This document shows positions 48,801 to 57,601 of a stretch of DNA of 64,000 bases, in pieces; position 1 is the stretch's first letter; the number at the start of each line of letters is the position of its first letter. Both the position numbers and the translations under genes were made by a program. Location: positions 62,001 through 126,000 of the forward strand of contig JAFLLC010000029.1 of NCBI GenBank assembly GCA_019162745.1, in the 5' to 3' direction. The DNA comes from Deltaproteobacteria bacterium (GTDB taxonomy: Bacteria > Desulfobacterota > Desulfuromonadia > Geobacterales > Pseudopelobacteraceae). The notes under the pieces are model-generated. The model made no database searches, had not been told where the DNA came from, and saw only the letters and a list, made by a program, of their open reading frames with translations.

Positions 48801-49466
48801 ATGGAAGCGCTGCTGGATCGTTATGGTGAATTGTTGGGTGAGGTGGACGCCTGGTTCCAGCGATGTTCTGAACGGCACACGGATCTGATTGCGTGTCATC
48901 ACGGCTGCTCAGCCTGCTGCCGTGGCTTGTTTGATATAACCCTGCTGGATGCATTCTATCTTAAACGCGGCTTTGACAGGCTCCCCGAACCACTGAAAGC
49001 GGAAATATTTGCTGCGGCGACTCAGCGTCTGGAAATACTGTCCGGGGTCAATCCCGCATTTGTCGAGCCATGGCTGTTGAACGGAATTCCGGAGGGTGAT
49101 TGGGATGCGCTTATGCCGGAAGAGGATGAGACTCCCTGTCTGCTGTTGTCAAAAACCGGCGGCTGTCTGGTCTATACACACCGGCCGATGACCTGCCGCT
49201 TGAATGGTATTCCGTTGATCGATGTTTCCGGTGAAGAGTTGTTTGATGAGTGGTGCACTTTGAACTTTACTGAAGAGGATCCTCGGAAGTTTGCGGATCT
49301 CCGTTTTGCTTTCACGGATTTGTTTAACCGTGAACTGCTCCTGTTTCGGGAGCTTCTTCTCTTCCTGACCGGCACTGCACTCAATGAGGTTGATCTGTTT
49401 ATACCGGCAGCAATTGTTATGGATCATAAAAGAATCGTACCTGCAGTTATTGCGCTGAACAATTAG
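48801..49466 (+). CDS. YkgJ-family cysteine cluster protein
   Basis: CHHGCSACCRGLFDITLLDAFYLKRG...CLVYTHRPMTCRLNGIPL. Confidence 0.83.
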   Translation: MEALLDRYGELLGEVDAWFQRCSERHTDLIACHHGCSACCRGLFDITLLDAFYLKRGFDRLPEPLKAEIFAAATQRLEILSGVNPAFVEPWLLNGIPEGDWDALMPEEDETPCLLLSKTGGCLVYTHRPMTCRLNGIPLIDVSGEELFDEWCTLNFTEEDPRKFADLRFAFTDLFNRELLLFRELLLFLTGTALNEVDLFIPAAIVMDHKRIVPAVIALNN

Positions 49467-49568
49467 TCAACAACAACCGGTATGTATAGCAATTGCCCTG
49501 TCTGCCGTCGCTTCTTCCCATTTAATATCAAATAGTTGTATTCAGTTAGCTCCGAAAGGTATAGGTGT

Positions 49569-50471
49569 ATGTCCAGTTCATTGCCGTTCAATACATCCAC
49601 AATCCTCGACTTGTTCACGCCGCTTCCGCCTGATCTGGAGCAGGATGATACTTCGCCCGGATTCTGGGCTGTTTTACAGGGGTATTCTCTTTTATTGCCT
49701 GCGGAATCGGAGCAGGTACAGCTGCCGGAGGGGGCGCTGCCGGCAGACATTATTCCGGAAGAAGCGCCGTTGAGGATCGGTATCTGGCAGGGAAAACCGT
49801 TGCGGGCTGTACGCATAGTCGATGGCGCTGCACTGCCGGCGGGGTATGAAGCACTTCCATTCCAGGGTCAGGATATCCGTTTGGACAATGCTCTGGCAAC
49901 CATAGCCGGCCGGGCTGCCCAGATACTCCATTGGGAGCGGCGCAGTCGCTTCTGTTCGCACTGCAAAGGTGAGCTGATCAGAATTCCTGCAAGCTGGGGC
50001 AAGCGTTGTCCGTCGTGTAGTGAAGTTCACTTCCCTCATATTCACCCCTGCATCATTGTACTGGTCAGGAAAGGCACCGAACTGCTGCTGATCCGCAATG
50101 CCGCCTGGAATCCGGGGCGTTTCAGCCTGGTAGCAGGATTTGTAGATTTTGGAGAATCCCTTGAGGAGTGCGTCCAGCGTGAAGTGCGTGAGGAAGCGGG
50201 GATAGAGGTTGCCAATATCCGCTATGTGGGGAGCCAGTGCTGGCCCTTTCCAAGTCAGCAGATGATCGGGTTTCTGGCCGACTATGCCGGGGGAGAAGTC
50301 AGGCCTGACGGTGTGGAAGTTGCCGAGGCAGAGTGGTTTAGTGAGGATGCCATGCCCGCGTCACCCGGCAGCAAGCGGAGTATTTCCCGCTGGATTATGG
50401 AGACTTACAGTAAAAACAGGGACAGCTGCTTAATCAGTAATCATGTCTTGAATCGCTCTATTTCTTCCTGA
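49569..50471 (+). CDS. nudC: NAD+ diphosphatase (NudC-like Nudix hydrolase)
   Basis: RFCSHCKGELIRIPASWGKRCPSCSEVHFPHIHPCIIVLV...GFVDFGESLEECVQREVREEAGIEV...SQCWPFPSQQMIGF. Confidence 0.93.
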   Translation: MSSSLPFNTSTILDLFTPLPPDLEQDDTSPGFWAVLQGYSLLLPAESEQVQLPEGALPADIIPEEAPLRIGIWQGKPLRAVRIVDGAALPAGYEALPFQGQDIRLDNALATIAGRAAQILHWERRSRFCSHCKGELIRIPASWGKRCPSCSEVHFPHIHPCIIVLVRKGTELLLIRNAAWNPGRFSLVAGFVDFGESLEECVQREVREEAGIEVANIRYVGSQCWPFPSQQMIGFLADYAGGEVRPDGVEVAEAEWFSEDAMPASPGSKRSISRWIMETYSKNRDSCLISNHVLNRSISS

Positions 50472-52132
50472 AGGGCATCTATCTGCCGGGCCAGTTTAAC
50501 CAGAACCTCGTCCATGACCAGGGTTGAGGTAACGTGCACATCGGTTGATTCCTCAAAATCCTTCAATGATTCGCCGATCCTCCTGGCGCTGGCCGTCTGG
50601 AGGATGGATGCTTCACAAATCTCTGCAACCATAATATTGATTTCTTCATTGGCGTTTACAACCTGGGCTGCTGAATTTTGATGGGTGCTTATGGAATGCA
50701 TGACCTCCCGGGTTAGTTCTCTCATGCGCTCAACTGCCGAAGTTATCAACTCACTGCCGTTGCTCTGTTCCTGTGTTGCGCGGGCGATCTGCTCCACCAT
50801 TTCGGCAACACGGTCCATCGCCGCTCTCATGGCCTTGCTTGCTTCCGCCTGGTTGACAGCCGTACGGTTTATTTCCATCATCTGGCTGCTGGCAGCCTGT
50901 ATGCTGTCAACAATCTTCAGCAGAGCCTCGCCGGAGCGTTGCGATAGTGCACTCCCTTCGGAAATGCGCTTTTCAGAAAGTGTGATGGCCTTTACCGCCC
51001 GATCTGTCTCTTCTCTGATCCCCAATATTATTTCGGATATCTCCCTTGTGTTGCTTCCGGTCCGCTTCGCCAAATTTTTTATTTCTCCGGCGACCACCGA
51101 AAAACTTTTACCGCTTTCTCCTGCCTGTGCGGCAATAATTGATGCGTTAAGAGCCAGAAGATTTGTCTGTTCGGCGACCTCATCGATAACAGAGAGGATC
51201 GTACCGATATTTGCCACCCTTTTGGACAGATTCTCTATGGCGTCAAAGGTAATGGCTGATGATGATCGGATCTCGTTGATACCGGCAATCGTCGCATCGA
51301 CCGCTTTCCACCCTTCCTCAGCATCATTTCTGACCGCTTCGGCTATGCGGGAGGTATCAGCAGCCTGGGATCCAATCTGTTTGATGGCACTGTCCATTCC
51401 GCTGACAAGTTCTGCAGTTTTTGTTGTGTCTTTCGCGAGTATGGCGGCGTTCTCCTCAATCTGACGCACGGTTGCCGCCATTTCAATGATTGATGAGCTG
51501 ACCTCTTCAACCGAAAGTACAAGAGATTCAAGGTACAGCGTAGTTGATTCAAGGCTTTTTGACATGCAGGTCATTGAGTCGGTATTGCTTGACGACAGGT
51601 TGGACATGGTGACGACGGATTCTGAGATACCCGTGATGGAACGGTTGATTTCGCGAATAGCTGTTGAAGTCCGCTTGAGACCATCGGATTGTACGGCGGC
51701 CGAGGAGACCCCCTTTTCGGAAAGTTGGCTGATGGTCCCGGAGATGTTTCTGAGCTCATGAAGCGATGAATGGACTTTGGTGATAGCGCCGGCCAACCGC
51801 TCCATCATGGAGTTGAAGTTTTCGGCCAGCAGGGACATCTCCGACTCACCCATGAAACTTACCCGTTCCGTCAACTCCCCATCGGCAGCCCTGTTCATTG
51901 CCCCGGCAATCTGCCTGATGCGGACAACCAGTTTGCGGGCAGCCAGAATCCAGACCACCGCTACAATAAAAATGATGTTGAACGCGTAAAGGAGTGCAAG
52001 AAAAGCCCGGTTGGGAGTTTGCAGCGTCAGTGAGGTGAGGATACCTGTCAGGGAAAAAATAATTCCAAGCGCCAGGAGCGTTCGGATGAGGTTTGTACCT
52101 GTCTTCAACTTTTTCATGCAGCATCCTTCCAC
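50441..52132 (-). CDS. Methyl-accepting chemotaxis protein
   Basis: Two closely spaced TMs, HAMP-like region, hairpin tip EVAEQTNLLALNASIIAAQAGESGKSFSVVAGEIKNLAKRTGSNTREI. Confidence 0.95.
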   Translation of the reverse strand: MEGCCMKKLKTGTNLIRTLLALGIIFSLTGILTSLTLQTPNRAFLALLYAFNIIFIVAVVWILAARKLVVRIRQIAGAMNRAADGELTERVSFMGESEMSLLAENFNSMMERLAGAITKVHSSLHELRNISGTISQLSEKGVSSAAVQSDGLKRTSTAIREINRSITGISESVVTMSNLSSSNTDSMTCMSKSLESTTLYLESLVLSVEEVSSSIIEMAATVRQIEENAAILAKDTTKTAELVSGMDSAIKQIGSQAADTSRIAEAVRNDAEEGWKAVDATIAGINEIRSSSAITFDAIENLSKRVANIGTILSVIDEVAEQTNLLALNASIIAAQAGESGKSFSVVAGEIKNLAKRTGSNTREISEIILGIREETDRAVKAITLSEKRISEGSALSQRSGEALLKIVDSIQAASSQMMEINRTAVNQAEASKAMRAAMDRVAEMVEQIARATQEQSNGSELITSAVERMRELTREVMHSISTHQNSAAQVVNANEEINIMVAEICEASILQTASARRIGESLKDFEESTDVHVTSTLVMDEVLVKLARQIDALQEEIERFKT

Positions 52133-52266
52133 AAATCTTCACTAAAGCGACTGTCAGGTAATATCACCTATTCAGCGGATGTAACCAAGTAAAAAACTGT
52201 TCCTCAGATAAAATTGTACACAAATAGGAGACACGGGGATGATTTTAACCCCCAAAAAGGTTTATC

Positions 52267-53469
52267 CTACACAATATGAAAATTGGCATGAATGATTTTC
52301 TGCAGCTCTTCAATCTTCATCATGGCGTGACGGATCTGCTCACGTTCTGCAGTTGTAAGCTGGTAGGGGTTGAGATAGTACGAATCGTTCTGGATTCCTT
52401 TAAGGGCCTTGATCTGGATTAGAATCCGCTGTTTGGTCAGAATGTGATAGGCATCGATAAGATCGCCTGCGAAGGAGGAGGAAAAACTCCCTTCCGCTTC
52501 CAAAAGTGAAATGCGTTCCAACGTACTCGTAGCAGGAATACTCTGACTGATGGCCAGAATCCGGACATTCATAACAAGTGGAGCCCAGGCCAGTAATTTT
52601 AAATTAAATTCATCTTTATGTTCGCCGGTTCCCTCCGTCCAGATGCGCTTCATGAAGCCGAGGGCCAGCTTCATCTCAGTTGCCGCCTTTGCCATCCCCC
52701 AGAGAACCTGAAAATAATCCCGTTCCATATCTCTTATCATTTCGATCAATTCAGCCGCTAACCCCTGATCGCCGACAACATAGCGGGCATCAGAGAGTAC
52801 GATCAGATCCATGGTGTTCTTACCAAGATCCTCTACCTCGTACCTGACAATAGAAAAAAGTCGCTTGCGCCACTGACTGTACGAGCCGCGCCAGGTCTGA
52901 TTGATCGGCATGATACCGCCTGTGCAGCGTTTGAAACCCGCCTCTTCAAGGCTGTCGACCAAACGGGCAGCAAATTCTATAAAGTAGCCGTCAGCCTCTT
53001 CACCACCGCCATCGCCATAGACAAGCAGGTTGTCCTGATCTGTAATAAGAGTCTGCTCTTCACGGCCGTCACTCCCCATGCTGATAAGAGCAAAAGGTAC
53101 CGGCGGGCGCACGAATCCGGCTGAATCCATACCTGAAATAACCGTATCCATGACACGGGAAGACAGAAGATCCCGATATTCCGTACATGACCGGTGCAAT
53201 CCAATTACTGAAGGAACCACCAGGAAGCGTTCCATTTCAAGCTGGTTGAGGTTCTCATGGATAGTTTTAAGCGGGGGACCTTCTGTTTGTTGTATCGACG
53301 CAACAAGCTGCTCTTTTTTGCAACGCCACTCTACAATGCGGTTATTGTCATTTTCAACAGTTTCTAAAATCATCTGCAGGAACGCTTCAATATCTTCAAA
53401 CCGGCAATATCTCGTGATATCAGTCAGATCTGGTAATTCTGTGGGGGTATTGTACGCAGCCAGGCTCAT
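52267..53469 (-). CDS. DUF294-type nucleotidyltransferase domain protein
   Basis: PFALISMGSDGREEQTLITDQDNLLVYGDG (GSxGRxEQxxxTDQDN). Confidence 0.88.
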   Translation of the reverse strand: MSLAAYNTPTELPDLTDITRYCRFEDIEAFLQMILETVENDNNRIVEWRCKKEQLVASIQQTEGPPLKTIHENLNQLEMERFLVVPSVIGLHRSCTEYRDLLSSRVMDTVISGMDSAGFVRPPVPFALISMGSDGREEQTLITDQDNLLVYGDGGGEEADGYFIEFAARLVDSLEEAGFKRCTGGIMPINQTWRGSYSQWRKRLFSIVRYEVEDLGKNTMDLIVLSDARYVVGDQGLAAELIEMIRDMERDYFQVLWGMAKAATEMKLALGFMKRIWTEGTGEHKDEFNLKLLAWAPLVMNVRILAISQSIPATSTLERISLLEAEGSFSSSFAGDLIDAYHILTKQRILIQIKALKGIQNDSYYLNPYQLTTAEREQIRHAMMKIEELQKIIHANFHIV

Positions 53470-53718
53470 ATCTTAGGCTCCAAATGAGTAGATAAATCGG
53501 CCGAAGCCAGAATAGACTATAGCATAACCTTCGCTGAATTTAATGTCTTTCTTATTTTACTATACAGGCGCCATAGCGGTTCACATAAGAGGTCGTTAGG
53601 TCGTTTTCCCGCTTGACTCGCCACTCCGCCCGTGCTATCTAAAAAAACCTGTAAATACGAACTGTTATACTTGTTGTTATGTTTCAGTATACGAAATATT
53701 ATTTGATCGGAGATTCTC

Positions 53719-55377
53719 ATGTCCCAACAACTCACTCTCACCATCGGCAGCCTTCTGGACGACATGGCTCGCCGTTACCCCGACAATGAAGCGGTGGTTT
53801 ACCCTGAGCGCAACCTGCGCTATAACTACAAACAGTTCAACGACGCCTGCCGTCAGGCAGCCAAAGGCCTGTTGCGAATGGGGATCAAAAAGGGGGATAA
53901 TATAGCCGTCTGGGCCTACAACGTCCCTGAATGGCTGCTCCTTCAATTTGCCTCAGCCAAGATAGGTGCCGTCCTCGTTACCGTAAACACCAGTTATAAA
54001 TCAGCTGAACTTGAATATATACTGGGTCAATCCGACTCAACATCACTCTTTATGGTCGGCTCCTTCAAGGACACGGACTACGTCGAAACCCTCGCCAGCG
54101 TTGTTCCCGAACTGGTGACATCAGAACCGGGAAAACTGGTCAGCCCCAAACTGCCGTATCTGAAAAACATCATCTTCATCGGCGGAGAAACTCCCGCCGG
54201 CATGTTCAATTTCGACAGCATCATACAAATGGGGGAGGGGGTGCCAGACTCTGAACTGGACATCGTAGAAGCCACTCTCGACTGTTTAGATACCATTAAT
54301 ATGCAATACACCTCAGGCACTACCGGTTTTCCCAAAGGGGTCATGCTCACCCACTACAACCTGGTGAACAACGGTTTTCAGATCGGTGAATGTATGAAGT
54401 TTACCGAACATGACCGGCTCTGTATTCCAGTGCCGTTTTTCCACTGCTTCGGCTGTGTGCTCGGGGTGATGGTCTGTGTTACTCACGGCTCTACCATGGT
54501 GCCAGTGGAGATATTTGATCCGCTGAAAGTGCTGCAGACCATCGAGAAAGAGAAATGTACCGCCGTTCACGGTGTTCCCACCATGTTCATCGCCGAGCTT
54601 GAACATCCGGACTTTGCGAAATTCGATCTCTCCAGCATGAGAACCGGCATTATGGCCGGTTCAGTCTGCCCGATCGAGGTGATGAAGCGTGCCGTCAGGG
54701 ATATGCATGTCACTGAGATTACCAGCGTCTATGGGCAGACCGAGTCCTCACCGGGCATTACCCAGACCCGAACCGATGACGCCATCGAACTGAGGGTGGC
54801 GACAGTGGGTCGTGCTCTCCCCGGTGCAGAGGTAAAGATAGTGGACATCGAAACCGGAGCGACTCTGCCTCCCGGGAAGCAGGGGGAACTCTGTGCCCGT
54901 GGCTACATGGTAATGAAAGGTTACTACAAGATGCCGGAGGAAACTGCCAGTGTGATCGACGCTGACGGCTGGCTCCATACCGGTGACCTGGCCATTATGG
55001 ATGAAAACGGCTACTGCAAAATCACGGGACGCATCAAGCAGATGATTATCCGTGGCGGAGAAAACATCTACCCGCGTGAAATTGAAGAATTCCTTTATAC
55101 CCACCCGAAAGTCTCCGATATTCAGGTTTACGGTGTCCCTGACAGGAAGTACGGAGAACAGGTTATGGCCGCCATTATCCTCAAAAAGGGGGTGGAAATG
55201 ACCGAAGATGAAGTTCGCAGTTTCTGCCGGGGAAAGATTGCCAACTATAAAATTCCGAAATACATCAAATTTGTTGATGGCTATCCGATGACCGCCTCCG
55301 GCAAGATTCAAAAATTTAAAATGAGAGAAATGGCAATCAAGGAGCTGCAGCTGGAGGATATGGGCGCAACCGCCTAG
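53719..55377 (+). CDS. AMP-dependent acyl-CoA synthetase/ligase
   Basis: [79 protein letters not shown]. Confidence 0.95.
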   Translation: MSQQLTLTIGSLLDDMARRYPDNEAVVYPERNLRYNYKQFNDACRQAAKGLLRMGIKKGDNIAVWAYNVPEWLLLQFASAKIGAVLVTVNTSYKSAELEYILGQSDSTSLFMVGSFKDTDYVETLASVVPELVTSEPGKLVSPKLPYLKNIIFIGGETPAGMFNFDSIIQMGEGVPDSELDIVEATLDCLDTINMQYTSGTTGFPKGVMLTHYNLVNNGFQIGECMKFTEHDRLCIPVPFFHCFGCVLGVMVCVTHGSTMVPVEIFDPLKVLQTIEKEKCTAVHGVPTMFIAELEHPDFAKFDLSSMRTGIMAGSVCPIEVMKRAVRDMHVTEITSVYGQTESSPGITQTRTDDAIELRVATVGRALPGAEVKIVDIETGATLPPGKQGELCARGYMVMKGYYKMPEETASVIDADGWLHTGDLAIMDENGYCKITGRIKQMIIRGGENIYPREIEEFLYTHPKVSDIQVYGVPDRKYGEQVMAAIILKKGVEMTEDEVRSFCRGKIANYKIPKYIKFVDGYPMTASGKIQKFKMREMAIKELQLEDMGATA

Positions 55378-55406
55378 GGATCGTCCGTTTCGCTTGCTGT
55401 TTGGTA

Positions 55407-55451
55407 TTTCATGGACCTTTAAGGTTTTTAAAACCTTAAAGGTCCATGAAA
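55407..55451. repeat. Perfect 22-bp-arm inverted repeat
   Basis: TTTCATGGACCTTTAAGGTTTT-T-AAAACCTTAAAGGTCCATGAAA. Confidence 0.95.
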
Positions 55452-55586
55452 CATAGTGTCATTTGATTGAATTTGTTTTTTGAACGTCAGTATCACCCCG
55501 CCTGAAATCAATATTTAACCAATTACATTCGAATACTTTCACAATATCCCCCGTAATCCACACCGTTTAAATACTCACTACAGTTT

Positions 55587-55755
55587 TTTGCAATTATGCA
55601 AAAACAAAAAGTCTATTCGCAGATATGCAAAGCTGATGCTTTTCTGTGTAAACGCCTCTATTCACCTGTAAAAACAGCGTATATAAGCCTGATGGTCCAC
55701 CTCTAAGTGGTGTCTGGAGACGGGTGTAGATCCAAAAGATTTGCATGTCTGCAAA
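55587..55755. promoter_or_regulatory. Cluster of three TTYGCA-N4-TGCAAA palindromes (candidate enhancer/UAS)
   Basis: TTTGCAATTATGCAAA (55587-55602), TTCGCAGATATGCAAA (55616-55631), TTTGCATGTCTGCAAA (55740-55755). Confidence 0.75.
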
Positions 55756-55830
55756 TGTATGCTTTTGAGATAAGTGGTGCCTAAGTTTATAACATGCTGT
55801 AATTCTTAATATAATTAACGCAGCTGCATT

Positions 55831-55847
55831 TTGGCACAGCATGTGCT
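55831..55847 (+). promoter_or_regulatory. Sigma-54 promoter
   Basis: TTGGCACAGCATGTGCT: GG (55833-55834)-N10-GC (55845-55846), perfect TTGGCAC -24 element, 36 nt upstream of ATG 55882. Confidence 0.83.
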
Positions 55848-55881
55848 GTATACACTATGAAATATGTCAATTGAGGGAAAC

Positions 55882-56076
55882 ATGATATCTGAAACTATCT
55901 GCCCATTTTATGGAAAAAACGATGATCAATGTGATGTCGGATGCGGTTATATCTCCCCGCATGACGTGAATATGATCATCCGCTACTGTCATGGGCGTCA
56001 TATACACTGCATCAAATACCTCGAGCTGTCTGATCGCTTTCCTGTGGAAAGCCGGTGCAGCGAAGTAACATATTAA
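55882..56076 (+). CDS. Small cysteine-rich protein (6 Cys)
   Basis: MISETICPFYGKNDDQCDVGCGYISPHDVNMIIRYCHGRHIHCIKYLELSDRFPVESRCSEVTY; GAGGGAAAC RBS; the ORF-track start 55864 is less likely. Confidence 0.75.
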   Translation: MISETICPFYGKNDDQCDVGCGYISPHDVNMIIRYCHGRHIHCIKYLELSDRFPVESRCSEVTY

Positions 56077-56107
56077 TAAACCTTACAAGGTTAAAAGGGA
56101 GAACGAT

Positions 56108-56230
56108 ATGCTGTATCACTTCGCACTTAATTATAGTCACATAAATATTGCACCGGCCGTATTTATCAGCACACTTTTTGTTGTACTACTAATTGTCAAG
56201 GAGAGAAAAAATGAGCGAAAGAGAGCTTGA
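56108..56230 (+). CDS. 40-aa small membrane protein (unannotated sORF)
   Basis: MLYHFALNYSHINIAPAVFISTLFVVLLIVKERKNERKRA; GGGAG RBS; overlaps the next start by 20 nt. Confidence 0.6.
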   Translation: MLYHFALNYSHINIAPAVFISTLFVVLLIVKERKNERKRA

Positions 56231-56462
56231 ACTACTGAATAGAATAGAAGAACTGGAACGCCATACCTGGCGAAACAGTGCCATTCTTCGTTCGGTTGCC
56301 ATGGTAGCCTTCACAGCAATAATTGGATTTGTGATCGCTTCCGGTGTTGTGGGTGGTGGCCATGGCAGCCACTGGTCCGGCCCGGCCTGGAATACAATGT
56401 GGCTGTACGGCCTGTTTGCCGCTAACGCGGTGTCGATGTTTTGGACCACTCACAAGGAATAG
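56211..56462 (+). CDS. Small membrane protein with N-terminal coiled-coil
   Basis: MSERELELLNRIEELERHTWRNSAILRSVAMVAFTAIIGFVIASGVVGGGHGSHWSGPAWNTMWLYGLFAANAVSMFWTTHKE; AAGGAG RBS just upstream. Confidence 0.75.
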   Translation: MSERELELLNRIEELERHTWRNSAILRSVAMVAFTAIIGFVIASGVVGGGHGSHWSGPAWNTMWLYGLFAANAVSMFWTTHKE

Positions 56463-56475
56463 GGAGAATACGCTC

Positions 56476-57525
56476 ATGCCAATGAAAATTACTCATGCAA
56501 TTATGCTTCTGGCGGTCTGCGTTATCTGCGCAGCCTTTAATATGCAGCTCTTCGGTGGTCTGGACGAAATGATGGGTGACCAGTACTGGGTCATTGACAC
56601 GACACAGGGCGACCACGGTTGGTACGCCATGGGTCTCCTGCCGCACGTACAAAAAGTGCCTAAAGATGTAGTCAAGGCTGCTAATACCGACGTCGACCCG
56701 ACCAACAACTATGCAATATACTCACAGAGCGGCGACTTTGCCGGTAAGTCGGTCTACGGCATCTGCTTCGGTATTCCCTTGATCATGTACCTGATCTGGT
56801 TCGCTTTCATCATCGGCTTTCCGGACAGAGTTGATCCATACCTCCTGCCGCGCAAAATATTTACCATCGCAGTCATTATCTCCTGCTCAGTGATTGCCAA
56901 TCTGTTCCTTATGCGTATTGCCGGCGACTTTGCCCGCGACCCGATGGCCCGCATCGCCAATGTGGCGGGTAACCATGCTTCGCTCCTGTTTCATAACGCC
57001 GGTATCTGGTTCGCCATCCTTTTCTCGGCACTCGGCACCCACAGCCATTCATTTGATGAGGTTAAAGCGCCAGACAGCCGTAACTGGCAGACACAAGCAA
57101 ACGAAAAATTCAACTGGATGTTTACATTGCTGGGTGTCGTGACCGTACTTGAGGTCGTACTGGTTAAAAACAAGCTGGCTTTACCGGATGCGGCTGTGGA
57201 CTACTCAGTCTGGGTTATCTGGGTGGTTATTTTCATGCGTATGTACGGTTTCTCCCCCAAGTACTGGATCAAGCGCCCTACCGGCATCGCCATCATGGTC
57301 GTCGGCACGTTGCTGACGCTGCCAGTGTTCTATCTGCTTGAGAGGATGACAGGCACACTGGGAGCCGGCTTTGCCTCGCCGATTCTGGCCAAGGCGCTTG
57401 GTGCCGAAAACCAGAATGTTGGTCTTTCGCTGATGGTGTCGATCTACCTTGTGTTCTGGATGGAATTTGCAACCGCCATCCGTATGAACGGCCCGGATAA
57501 GAAATTTGCGGTTCAGAAATCTTAG
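56476..57525 (+). CDS. Multi-TM membrane protein of unknown function
   Basis: ~350 aa, ~8 hydrophobic segments, conserved-looking H/D/R residues; start MPMKITHAIMLLAV at 56476; RBS AGGGAG. Confidence 0.8.
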   Translation: MPMKITHAIMLLAVCVICAAFNMQLFGGLDEMMGDQYWVIDTTQGDHGWYAMGLLPHVQKVPKDVVKAANTDVDPTNNYAIYSQSGDFAGKSVYGICFGIPLIMYLIWFAFIIGFPDRVDPYLLPRKIFTIAVIISCSVIANLFLMRIAGDFARDPMARIANVAGNHASLLFHNAGIWFAILFSALGTHSHSFDEVKAPDSRNWQTQANEKFNWMFTLLGVVTVLEVVLVKNKLALPDAAVDYSVWVIWVVIFMRMYGFSPKYWIKRPTGIAIMVVGTLLTLPVFYLLERMTGTLGAGFASPILAKALGAENQNVGLSLMVSIYLVFWMEFATAIRMNGPDKKFAVQKS

Positions 57526-57601
57526 GTTCTTTAATTGTAAAAAGTAACTCCGTTAAATAAATTATCCTGTTTATAATGGCTAGCCCAGAGGGGATTAAAT
57601 A

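Noticed and set aside
55594-55842. 82-aa minus-strand ORF upstream of the sigma-54 operon
   Set aside because: No RBS or family signal and it covers the regulatory palindromes; likely spurious.
56344-56475. N-terminal extension of the multi-TM ORF
   Set aside because: Overlaps the preceding gene off-frame; a start with RBS exists at 56476.
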